A stretch of 64,000 nt of DNA, from NCBI GenBank assembly GCA_020536535.1, contig JAHLWZ010000820.1, positions 1 through 64,000 on the forward strand, read 5' to 3'. The position numbers were made by a program, and so were the translations under genes. The notes beneath the pieces are model-generated. The model was given only the letters and a program-made list of their open reading frames with translations. It had not been told where the DNA came from and searched no databases. The DNA is from Pelomyxa schiedti (lineage: Eukaryota; Evosea; Pelobiontida; Pelomyxidae). Of the stretch, positions 46,101 through 56,088 are shown in pieces. Every line of letters begins with the position of its first letter. Position 1 is the first letter of the stretch.

Positions 46101-47317
46101 CTTCCTCCTCGCCAGGACGACTGTAATATGCCTCTAGGGAAACGGAATCCAGTTGTACCGTATGACTTTTGTGATGATAAAATCGGTGATGTGGAAATAT
46201 CTGATATAAAACTGGTTAAGAAAATAGGAGAAGGGGAGAGCGGCATTGTCTCTGAAGCAATTTGGCAAGGTACATTACAGGACAATACCAACCCCAATGA
46301 TACAGTGAAGGGACGACTCATGTTGCTGTAAAACAATTCAAAAATAAAAACGAAGAAATAGTGCAACGAGAAGCTGTCCTTCTTAGCAAGCTGCGTCATC
46401 CAAATATCATTACTTTTCTGGGAGTTGCAAAACTACAGGTGATTTGGTTCCTTCCTTTCCGCATATCAATAGTATTACATCAGGGTACGTATGTCATAGT
46501 TACAGAACTTGCCGAGGGACCTGTGGACAGGTTAATATGTGAATGGGACAAGCGAGCCTTGTTATCAAATTTGCTTCACATTGCCAAGAATGCGGCGGCA
46601 GGAATGTGCTACTTGTTCCAGAGCAGGTTCACAAACAATACAACGCTTTTTCTTTCCCTCATGTGCTTTAGGATAATACATGGTGATTTGGCACTTCGTA
46701 ACATTCTCTATCATCGAGAGGGCGACCACATTTCAATCAAAATATCGGATTTTGAGAGAGGTATGCTCAGCAACTGCCGGGCGAAGATGACTTGCTCCTT
46801 TCCAATACGATGGACAGCACCAGAGGTGCTGCATTCCTTAATACCGACTCACATGTCAGATGTCTGGTCATTTGGAGTGGTAACTGGCACAGGTAACAAT
46901 GTAACAAATAACCCACAACATTCACAGGTTTTATGGGAACTTTTTTCTCCCAATGAACTTCCGTTTCAAAATGTGCCCTTGGGCGATATTATGACGCAAG
47001 TTTCTGACGGCGCCAGGCCGAAACAACCTCCAAGGTGCCCTGATGAATTGTTCGCCCTGATGACACTCTGCTGGAGTGCAGAGCCTTCTGCCCGGCCTCT
47101 GTTCCAAACGATATATAACGAGCTTGTCTCGGAAGAACAGGCTTTGTATGAAGCCCAACAACCCTCTGGGCACAGGAAGACCCTAAGCAACCTCTCAACA
47201 ACAGAGAACGAATCTGGTGAGACAAGTGTGTCACCAGAAACCTCCACCAAGTATGACACCTCCACGCCAGGGCTAAGACCCCAGGCAGAGGATATCTATG
47301 TAAATATTGCAGTATAA
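43151..47317 (+). CDS. Receptor tyrosine-kinase-like protein with two PstS-like ectodomains
   Basis: Order: signal peptide (ATG 43151, MPPSSRVRLCAAVIWCCMF), two phosphate-binding-protein-like modules, one membrane helix (about 46010-46110, ICVFGIVTVLGIATALGIIY), cytoplasmic kinase (46195-47130) and a Ser/Thr-rich tail. Module 1 (43390-43900) has MSQKTLVGIMLGTIEMWN and WTGDSG; module 2 (45000-45300) has SIVLEILLGNIDRWSD and LLPDEPIFVV. Both echo the bacterial PstS pattern with LGxIxxWxD and a later (H/T)xxDGSG-like turn. The kinase has GEGESG, VAVK (after removing the 41-base intron 46270-46310), HGDLALRN and the tyrosine-kinase-type PIRWTAPEV. DFG is changed to DFE. It probably senses an extracellular small ligand. 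Many exons; internal borders are approximate. Confidence 0.85.
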
Positions 47318-47394
47318 CATACCCCATTGTCTGTTACATTAAAAACAAAAGCACCAGAAGTTCAAATTCTCATCATCTGATCAAGTTCCATCGA

Positions 47395-49491
47395 ATGACG
47401 ACAGCAACCCCGTCGTCGCCAGCGACCGAGGCGGCCACCGAAACCAAAACGTCGGCGGCAATGCCCACGCAGGGGTGCGAGGAGAAGGAGAAGGAGGGAA
47501 TGACGACGAAGAAGCAGGAGGCGGCCCCGGCCCCGGCATCAGCATCGAGTACACAGGCAACGCCGACGGCGAGCACGCAAGGGGGAGGAGACGGCTGCGG
47601 AGGCAAGAGACCAGGGGGTTCCAGCTGGGAGACATCAAAGAGAGGCAAGGCGAGGGCCACAAACTCCAAGAAGCCCAGGAAATGGCAGCAACGGCAGCAG
47701 CAGCAACAACAAAGGCCTACTAGCACTAGCACTAGCACTAATACTAGTAGTGCTGCTGTTGATGCAAGTGGAAGCAAGGGGGTGGTGGGGGACGGTGGTG
47801 TGAAAGGCGGGGAAGGAGGAGGCGCTGTAGGTGTTGGTGTTGGGGAAAGTGCAAGCAGCGACAGGGCGCCAAGGCAGAAGAAGGAGAAAGTGGCCCTGTT
47901 TGTGGGATACTTGGGCGAAGGGTATCACGGCCTGCAGCACCTGCCATCAGGGTTGAAGACTATTGAGGACGTTCTTGAGGAGGCTCTGCATCGTGCTGGG
48001 TGCGCGTTTAGTGAATGCGAATGTGATGTGAATGTGAATGCTCCACTTTCCTCAAATTTAACTGCAACCCTCGACATTTTTAGGGGGATATCTGACGACA
48101 ATGCTGGGTCGTTCGTCAAAGTGAAGTGGTCAAGATGTGCAAGGACTGATAAAGGAGTTTCAGCAGCTTGCAATGTCGTAGGCCTTAAGTGTGTTGCTCT
48201 TTTTTTTTTTTGTTGGGGAAAAGACCACTTACCAACTTTTAGCCTCATTCTAGGTCCAGATGTCGTAGAGAAAACCAATTTACTACTGCGTGATTCAAAC
48301 ATTCGCGTGCATGGATTCCTCAAAACTACCAATGGCTTTTGTGCCAAGAAGTTTGCTGAACATAGAACATATACCTATCTTGCTCCCGCTTTTTCTTTTC
48401 AGGATGACCCCATCCCAGCCTGTCCCCTCCAGGGCACTGTTATCAACAATGAGGAAGATGATGATATTCTCCCAGCTATCCTTGATTCGTATGTCAAGAC
48501 CTCATTTTGTTACATAGTATCATATTAGCTCATAAATTTCAATATATTATAAATAACCAAATATAATTAGATAAAATACAAACCAAACCCAAGTTCTATC
48601 CAAGACTACCCTGAATGGTCTCATCTTGCACCCGACTCTACCGTGCTGGATTATGTTAGATCCATTGTCACATTATTTGAGGGCACCCACAATTTTCACA
48701 ATTTTACTGTTAAGAAAGCACCAAATGATCAAAGTGCGCGGCGGAACATCTTAAGTTTCACCTGTGAGAATCCTCTTGTAGGTATAACACTTTGCAGACA
48801 CACGGGTCTTTGCTTAATTGTTTTTTTAGTTGATGGAATGCAACTCGTTCCTTTCAGAGTAGTTGGGCAAAGCTTTATGCTTCACCAAATACGCAAAATG
48901 ATAGGCTTTATACTCACACTAGTGCGGCAACGCCCTATGCCTCCTCTTTCAACAGCCAAGGATATGTTGGCAAGGCTCATGTCACAAGAGCAGTTGGGTG
49001 TACCTACCGCTCCTGCACATGGTCTGTTTTTGGAAGAGTGCTCCTATTCTCATTACAACAACCTATGGGGTTCCTCGCGGGAGATGCTACTATCTTCGCG
49101 ATTCGCAGAACAGGTGGCCTACCTTTCTCCTCATTTCTTTTTCATTCCTCTGAAATCTAACTTCTGGGTTCAGATCACCCACATTAAAGCAGAGTTGATT
49201 GTACCCTCTGTTGTAAGAAGAGAGAGAGCACAACGGATGATGCAGTATTGGTTATACCAAACAGAACAGCATAATCTTGGCCCCATCCTACCTCTCACTA
49301 TTCTTCCCAAAAAAATCCCTCCGCCGAGTCCCTCCAAACCCATACCAACACCAAAACCAACACCTACTGCATCAGACCAAATACAAACGGAAACAGCAAT
49401 ACCTGCAACAGAACAAACAAGTTGCCCAATCACTACCACAACAACTACCTCTTGTGCATCCCCAAATGACCCAGCGGCTCTTCGTTTTTGA
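47395..49491 (+). CDS. PUS1: tRNA pseudouridine synthase PUS1 (TruA family)
   Basis: PUS1 isomerises uridine to pseudouridine in tRNAs and some mRNAs. After a low-complexity Glu/Gln/Gly-rich N-terminus of about 160 residues (ATG 47395), the catalytic domain starts VALFVGYLGEGYHGLQ. The catalytic aspartate is in RCARTDKGVSA (48132-48164). Later landmarks are NIRVHGF, FCAKKFAEHRTYTYL, the exon at about 48605-48780 (LFEGTHNFHNFT) and FMLHQIRKMIGF. The last exons end in a Thr/Pro-rich tail. Introns include one at about 48188-48254 and one around 48490-48600. It starts 78 bases after the receptor kinase stop on the same strand. Confidence 0.93.
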
Positions 49492-49740
49492 TGAGATTTT
49501 TTCGTGTTCTATGCTGGATTCTTCTAGTTTGGACCAAAATTTCGAATGAGAAATTTGTTCTCTGGCGTCCTTCTGCACTTCTGGACTGCGTCCAGAGAGA
49601 CAAAAGAACTGTCCCCAAGCCACACCTTTTAATCAAAAGCGCAAACGAACACAGAGGGGAATTGTTAAATTTAAACTCAAAAACTCTCCGGAAAACAAAA
49701 AAAAAAGCAAAAACAACCATCAACCGAAAAACCCCACAAG

Positions 49741-50591
49741 ATGTTGTTGTCTCTGTTGTTGACCGTTTTGGGCAGGACCGTGAACGACATTTGCCCCGCC
49801 TATGCGCCCTTCTTTGGTTTCATGGGAATCACCGCTGCTAGCGTATTTACTGGTTCGTACTATTTTTTTCCCCTGTCGCACCAACTCCCCCCTCTTCTAA
49901 AAAATAAATACGATTGAATTTTATTATTATTCTATGTTAATGTTCGTTTTCTAGTGATTGGATCGGCGTATGGGACGGCCAAGTCCTCAGTCGGTATTAG
50001 CAGCATGGGTATTCTTAAGCCCGAGCTCGTCATGAAGTGTATTATCCCGACAATTTTCGCCGGTATCATCGGTATCTATGGGCTGATCCTGTGTGTCATT
50101 CTTCTCGGCAACAGTATGACACCCCTCCCCTGTAGTTACTGGCCTTTGACTTTGTTCTTTCTTTTTTTTCCTTTCCTCGCAGTCGACACCTCCAAGAACT
50201 ATCCACTTATGCGTGCCTTCAGTGATCTTGCCAGTGGACTTTGCTGTGGACTCTGTGGAATGGCCGCAGGTCCGTTTCTTTTCTCTATCCACTACCGCTC
50301 ACTAAGCGAATTCACACTCAAACCAACACCTAAACGCGGCGTTTCGAATCCCCCACCCCACACAAACTTCGACCCCTCGCGCTCCCTTCTCACCAAACAA
50401 CAGGCATGGCCATCGGCATTGTGGGAGACAGCGGCGTGCGTGCCACCGGTGCCCAGCCCAGGCTTTTCGTGCCCATGGTGCTAGTCCTGATCTTCAGCGA
50501 GGCCTTGGCTCTGTACGGCGTCATCGTCGCCATTCTGTGCGCCACCAAGCCCGACGAGTGGTGCGGCGACTCCACGTCAACTTCTGGCTAA
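49741..50591 (+). CDS. ATP6V0C: V-type proton ATPase proteolipid subunit c
   Basis: This is the ring-forming membrane subunit that carries protons. Exons give four membrane helices: [17 protein letters not shown], then [14 protein letters not shown], then [35 protein letters not shown] and [18 protein letters not shown]. The essential proton-binding glutamate is the GAG at 50499-50501 in [10 protein letters not shown]. The N-terminus from ATG 49741 is slightly longer and more hydrophobic than usual ([13 protein letters not shown] before [13 protein letters not shown]). Introns fall near 49852-49953, 50115-50180 and 50270-50402. This is the second V-ATPase subunit in the window, 40 kb from subunit F. 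Confidence 0.95.
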
Positions 50592-50822
50592 GTCCTGCCA
50601 GATTCAGCCTTCCATTCTCAGATTATCATACATTCACCTCACTCACACCATCCACCTGCACAACACAACAACTCGTGGAAAACGAATTTTCAAAACAAAG
50701 ACAGAAATTGTCAATCATTTTTTTCTTTTTAGCTTTTGGCAGTTTCTAAGCAAGCAACTGATTAAAAGCGGAAAAATATAAAAAGGAAAAAGGAAAAAAA
50801 AAGGAGGTGGAGGTGGTGCGTA

Positions 50823-51846
50823 ATGTCGTCGGCAGCGGTGTCATCAGCGGCAGCAAGCGACGTGCACATGGGCGACATTCCCCCGGGGCAGACAATTTAT
50901 GTGACCAACTTGGATACAAAGGTGAACAAGAACGGTGTGACCTTCGTGTCTTTTTTTTTTTTTGTTTTCTTTCTTTTTCTTTTTTTCTCCTTTCCCCTTT
51001 CGTTGCTGGTGTGACACCCTTCCTTGTGTAGAAATAAAGCTCAGTCTTTATTGCTTGTTTTCACAATTTGGCTCCATACTCGACATTGTGGCCATGAAAA
51101 CACCGAGAATGCGCGGGCAAGCTTTTGTTGTTTTTAGGGACTTGCCTTCTGCCACTCTGGCATTACGACAATTACAAGGATTCCCGTTTTATGACAAACC
51201 ACTTCGCCTAGCCTACGCCAAATCCAAATCGGACGTTGTTGCTAGACTCGATGGTTCTTATGTGGACAGAAAGAAAACTCCGGCTCCAGCAGCACCTGCT
51301 GCCAGAAAACCTGACGAAAGTGTGTTGTGCATCACTAATGTCAATTGGCTTACCAAATCCCTCTATCACTTTGTCATTGTGTTGTCAAACAGAACGAGCT
51401 AAGGCCAGACCGGAAGTACACCCACGGCTACCCAAGACTGGGGCCGCCGCTTCACCCAATCACATTCTTTTTGTTGAAAATCTACCGGCAAATGTCAATG
51501 AATCCATGTTGACAATGGTTTTCCAACAGTATGTAAACGCCTTACCTCCTAACTTTTATCACAGTCCACATGCTCACATTACTTCCTTCTCTCTTTCTCC
51601 CTTTCTCTATAATAAATACGGAATAAAGCCTCAAATAACCAGGAACACCTCGCAATTTAATTTTATACTCACACAATTGCCCACAGATTCCCAGGATACA
51701 AAGAAATCCGACTTGTTCCAACCAAGGAGGGGATTGCCTTTGTTGAATTTGAGAACGAAATGCTTGCCGGTGTTGCAATGCAAGCTCTCAATGGCTTCAA
51801 AATCACACACGATCACGCCATGGCAATATCTTTCGCGAAACGCTAA
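50823..51846 (+). CDS. SNRPA: U1 snRNP A / U2 snRNP B'' homologue
   Basis: This spliceosomal protein binds snRNA stem-loops through its first RRM. ATG 50823 opens a short Ala/Ser-rich lead, then RRM1 with [12 protein letters not shown] (RNP2) and [10 protein letters not shown] (RNP1, about 51115-51140), and [19 protein letters not shown], which is close to the animal proteins. A linker rich in Ala, Pro and Lys follows, then RRM2: [14 protein letters not shown] and [14 protein letters not shown], ending AISFAKR at TAA 51844-51846. Introns at about 50924-51030 (with a long poly-T), 51325-51400 and 51530-51690. An SNRPA with two RRMs fits one ancestral protein serving both U1 and U2, but this cannot be shown here. 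Confidence 0.92.
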
Positions 51847-51979
51847 CAGCCCCAACACCACCTGCTCCACCCGTCATTTTGCCGCTTCTTTTCAGAAAAG
51901 ATTATGTGCACATAAGAAACATAAAAAGCTTGCCTGTACGAATTTTCACCAACAAACTTTCGGTGTAAGTAAATCCACA

Positions 51980-53210
51980 ATGGATGGGAACATGCACGCC
52001 ACGAGTACTAGTACTACGCGACACGGGTGCCCGTCTGATTTCGAGGTGAGGTCCACCAGGACCACTACTCCTACTGACATAGTGCCACGCACGTGCAGTG
52101 GATAGAGAGATGCACTCGCCCACGTGGGGAGGCAGCAGCGAAGGGGGGAGGAGGAAGAGGAAGAGGCAGCGAGGAGGAGGAGGAGCCGATGTGGGAGGGG
52201 TGCCAGTGCGTGGGTGACAGGGAGTGCTTCTCTGTGCCCTGCATATGTGACTGTGTGGAAAGGAGTGGCGGCACTCGTGTGTCCTGTGCCACTCCCTCGT
52301 TGTGTTGTGTGTTGCTGTTGTTTGTGTGCGGCGTTTGGGGGTTGATGTTTCTGCTATGTTAACATAATGAGTAGCAGCGTATGATCCAGCCACGGGGTTG
52401 GTGAAAGAAGAAAGGCTGGGAGTGCACTCACTTCCTATCTACGAGTGCTCCTCATTGTGCTCATGTAATTGTGCCAATAGAGTGGTTCAGAGGGGCCGGG
52501 CACCGCCGTTGCAGGTTGAGTTGCCTCTGCTGCATCACGTGCCTTTTTATTAACACCCAGGCAGTGCTTTATGACTGAACATAAAGGCTGGGGAGTAAGA
52601 ACTTTGCAGTCCCTGCCAAAGGGACAATTTGTGACTGAATACTGGTGTTTCATCTTTTTCGTTTCTTCATTTCCGCTTATGCCAGATAATACAGTGGGGA
52701 AATAATTTCCTCTGTGGAGGCGAAGTCACGGCGAGAAGCGCGAGCAATAAATACACCAGAAGCTCCAACATTTTTACTGGTTAATTTTCCCCAGCTCCTC
52801 TCTCTTCCCCACTAATGCGAAAATACAAGACCACCCGCGAAATAATCGAAACTCCACAAGGAAACAACAAAGTTCTCACGCTCAACATTGACAGCACAAC
52901 TCAGGGGAATATAGCACGGTTCTTCAACCACTCGTGTGAGCCTAATCTTTCCTTGCTACTCGTAAGCAAGCAAGCAAGCTATCAATAGGCCTATTGTTTC
53001 ATACTAACAAACAACAAGGTCCGTACAACGTCACTCCTCCCACAAGTGGCTTTTTTCACATCAAGAGCCGTTGTTACAGGTGAGGAACTCTGCTGGAATT
53101 ATGGGGGTGGTGGAACTGGAGTTCAAGCACCTGAATACTGTGGGTCTCTGCCCAAGAAAATTTGCAATTGTGGTTCCGTCCATTGTCTGGGCTACATCCC
53201 ATTCATGTGA
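51980..53210 (+). CDS. Pre-SET/SET/post-SET lysine methyltransferase (SUV39/SETMAR-like)
   Basis: This is a probable histone H3 methyltransferase. Manual splicing links: an N-terminal exon ending CPSDFE at 52045; pre-SET cysteines GCQCVGDREC...CICDC (52195-52255); PIYECSSLCSCNCANRVVQRG (52432-52495); SET part 1, KGWGVRTLQSLPKGQFVTEYCGE, split by a 50-base intron; KSRREARAINTPEAP; then TTREIIE...LNIDSTTQGNIARFFNHSCEPNL, VTGEELCWNYG and post-SET CNCGSVHCLGY, stop 53208-53210. All catalytic signatures (GWG, NHSC, ELxxNYG) are present. Wording is closest to SETMAR/SUV39. The N-terminus is not settled: an open frame with VHIRNIKSLPVRI lies upstream at about 51898-51965, hard against the SNRPA stop. 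Confidence 0.85.
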
Positions 53211-53595
53211 AAAAAACGTGACTTGCCTTCGGTGTACATTCTGCAAATCCTCCCAGTGCATTTGTGATGAGAAAGCGGCCTTCATTTCGCTGGGCAGGAA
53301 GCCCCAGTTTGGTAAATACCAGGGGCAAAAAGCTGGTGCTGACAGGAGTTTTTACACTTGGGAGGTTGTTTGTTTGGGTTGGTGTTGGGAAAAAAAACCA
53401 AAAAATCGATGTTTGGTTCCACCATGCCGGTGTTTCGTGAGGATCCAATCCCACTACCAGTTTCAAGTTCCTCTCCGAGGTTTAAATTTCGTTTCGTTTT
53501 CGTTTATCTCACATCAACACAGGTCATTGAAGATAATGATGAGAAGCACAGCGGTAGTTTCCATTTATCTTCTCCATTTTTCTTTTTCCCACTTC

Positions 53596-54108
53596 TCACA
53601 TTTGAAAATCAGGTGCTGTTGCATACGTAGTTGAGAGGCAGACAGGAAAGTAATGCTTACAAGTGAACTTGCACCACTCGCTCCCTGCAAACCAAGGAAG
53701 CTTCCTCCAGCGCTGCTTTCTCGTGACGAGACTAAAAGGCATCACTTTGACGAGGGTTGTTTGGTGGTCACAGTGGGCCGAAACCGGTGTCTCTGCCAAT
53801 CCACGTTATACTGCGCCTTCCTTGATCAGCAACTACAATATTCTCTGTGGGATCGAAGGAATATCGAGGGTGGATGCTCCAATGGTTACAACCTTTTCTT
53901 GTCATGTTAGTGAACTTTCACCACTCCACTGTATCATCATACCAGAACTCATAATTATCATTCTGAGCTTGTTGTTGAGATGGTCAGAAACAAGGTTGGT
54001 TCCCTGCAGGTCAAAAGTCACCCTACGAGGGACTGTTGAATTGCCGTTGGATCTGGGGCGCGGCCCACTCCCACACAAAAATCGAAGTGGAAACTGCCCG
54101 CTAGACAT
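53596..54108 (-). CDS. Small protein with RVxF motif, unknown function
   Basis: Splicing four short exons with 41-45-base introns, each with a CTAAC-like or TATAAC branch site, gives about 112 residues: MSSGQFPLRF start (ATG 54106-54108), PRRVTFDLQGTNLVSD, then a segment with ASTLDIPSIPQR, then TRKQRWRKLPWFAGSEW, stop at 53596-53598. RRVTF fits the RVxF docking motif for protein phosphatase 1, which is a weak signal alone. I do not recognise the family. The plus strand is also open here, but the minus-strand junctions are more consistent. Confidence 0.5.
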
Positions 54109-54314
54109 AGGCAGCCCGGAGTCGTAACGTCAGGAGAACCGCCGCTGTGTTGGTTGCAACATCATGACAAGGGGTTTCTTTAAATGAAAATGTAATTCTT
54201 TTCGTAGCCGCACGATGTTTATGTGTCTGCTCTCCTCTCGTGGCTCCCTAACGGCGGAACTAAGAAAAGATCTTTTTTTTAGGCACCTAACACCGTATAA
54301 CGAGCAGGCTCCGC
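54109..54314. other. Short non-coding stretch
   Basis: AT-rich sequence upstream of the small RVxF gene and leading into the repeat block. I saw nothing further in it. Confidence 0.35.
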
Positions 54315-54416
54315 ATTAATAGTAGGAAGGAAATTTATACTGCTCAGAGGAATTTCTACAGAGACCATCCATCCTCTCTGCAAATCAATATTAGGCGTGG
54401 AGGTAAAGTAAGGTGA
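54315..54416. repeat. 102-base direct repeat, copy 1
   Basis: ATTAATAGTAGG...GTAAAGTAAGGTGA recurs at 54673-54774 with, by eye, no differences. The two copies are 358 bases apart start to start and enclose 256 bases. Ends do not follow the TG..CA rule of LTRs. Confidence 0.9.
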
Positions 54417-54493
54417 ATGGAATACTTGAGACTCTGTAATCTGCAAAGTCCGCGGCGAGATATAACCTCAGCAGCTCGGCTCGTGCAAACAAC

Positions 54494-54567
54494 ACCCCCT
54501 TGGCGCCAATCGGCACCAAAGGGGTGTTTCCGTTGTTCCCTTGGCGCCAATCGGCACCAAGGGGTGT
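54494..54567. repeat. Two short GC-rich hairpin units
   Basis: The word CTTGGCGCCAATCGGCACCAA occurs twice, about 41 bases apart. The first copy is flanked by ACACCCC and GGGGTGT, which pair to close a stem, and the second is followed by GGGGTGTGT. They lie inside the segment enclosed by the 102-base direct repeats. Confidence 0.75.
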
Positions 54568-54672
54568 GTTTTGAGACCCACCTTTTACCTTTTGCAGCAA
54601 TGAAACCACCCTTGGAGATTTTGTTGTAGTTGTTAATAAATGTGATATGATACACTGTGCAAGGTAAAAAAG

Positions 54673-54774
54673 ATTAATAGTAGGAAGGAAATTTATACTG
54701 CTCAGAGGAATTTCTACAGAGACCATCCATCCTCTCTGCAAATCAATATTAGGCGTGGAGGTAAAGTAAGGTGA
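54673..54774. repeat. 102-base direct repeat, copy 2
   Basis: Second copy of the 54315-54416 sequence, in the same orientation. Perfect identity suggests a recent event, either tandem duplication or a small non-autonomous element with terminal direct repeats. Confidence 0.9.
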
Positions 54775-56088
54775 TTTTGTGGTAAATTAGTGCTTAAACG
54801 ATACGTAGGTGTGCAAGAAAAGCGTCTTGATGTAAAATGAATTGTAATACCTTCCGTGCGTTACACAACTACGAAGATGACTACGAAGATGCTTGCGGTA
54901 GAGTTGGTCCACTGGGTTTTTTTATTTTTATGATTTGTTTTGAAGAAATTGAAATATAAAGACACACCACGTGGCGAAATTTCGCAAATTTTTGCGCAAC
55001 TGAGGGTCTCCAAAGTCAAGGTCAAATGGCTGAATAAAATAATCAACAGACCGGAACGCTGTACTTTTCGTTATCGTCGCTCAGGATCGGCGGTCTGGTG
55101 TTTTTTTTATTCAGCCAAATGGGCACGGTGTGTTGGTAACGGCGGTACAGACGACAAAGGGGCCAGGCAAGATCTCTGCGTGAGAGGTGCCGCCCCTTCT
55201 GACACAGATCCGCGACAAGATCTGCGACACAAAGAAGAAGAAAAAAAAAGGGAGCGCGAACGAACGCGCAAACGTGGCTTTTTTTATGTACCCACTTGGT
55301 ACTAAAAAACAAGGCGACGACGAAGACAGGTGACGTGCTCAGGGGGTGCATCACGCGCCGCGGGCTCGGCTCGCCGCTCCAACTTCCAACCACCACTCGG
55401 GTTTATTACTTCGTTAATCAGGGTTTTCCAATGCAGGGAAATCAACCTTTCGGTGACTTAGACAACTTCCTTTTTCAAAACCGTTTGAACGGAAGGGAAA
55501 TTAACGACGACGACACCGAAGCCGACAGTAGTGCAGTCCCAACAAACACAACAATCTGAAGACCACACCACAAAACTGCATAGTAAATGAACCAAAAGAA
55601 AAACTTTCATCCATCTAGGTGCTTTCCCTTATTGAGTCCCGTAAATAAGGGAAACAACCCAAAAGGAGCGAGAAAAGCGAAAAAAAAAAACGGATGTATC
55701 AACCGGAGCACTACGCAGCACAGTGTAGAAGTGCATGTGTCGCTCTGACTTGTGCTCTTGTTCCACGGCTTGGCGCTTACAGTCAGGCCTCGTGTTTGCA
55801 TACTGATGACATAAGATTGATCCACGCTGTCCTGCTTAGAGAGCGTTAGTTCGTAAATTGGCATGTACTTGTCGGTGACAAGCCAGTAGGGGCAAAGGCC
55901 ACGCCGTTTCTGTGGGGACAGAACACTGATTCTCAGCTTGGATGCGGTTCCGTGCAGTCGCCTAGCACTCCCTGGAAAGCTGTGCTTTGTAATAGTTACA
56001 GCTGCTCTGCACTTAGTGGTAACTGAACGCATTGGGTAATTGGTGGATGGGGGCTTGGCATATTTGTTTAATGCACTTAGCACTCGGT
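54775..56088. other. Mostly unresolved region before RCC1 gene
   Basis: No gene was assigned with confidence. On the minus strand an ORF with ATG at 56030-56032 (MRSVTTKCRAAVTI) runs to 55607 and codes about 140 residues with a natural-looking composition but a low-complexity aromatic end; no family is recognised. On the plus strand a short ORF starting MQGNQPFGDLDNF (55432-55559) may be a small exon. Either may be real. Confidence 0.35.

Noticed and set aside
47373-47777. Minus-strand ORFs rich in Leu, Pro and Ser
   Set aside because: Shadows of the PUS1 N-terminal low-complexity exon.
52071-52653. Minus-strand ORFs with Cys and Ser/Pro, including one of 72 codons at 52435
   Set aside because: They lie opposite pre-SET and SET exons that splice in frame with all signature residues on the plus strand.
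54315-54774. Intact LTR retrotransposon
   Set aside because: The enclosed 256 bases have no coding capacity and the repeat ends lack TG..CA; reported only as direct repeats.
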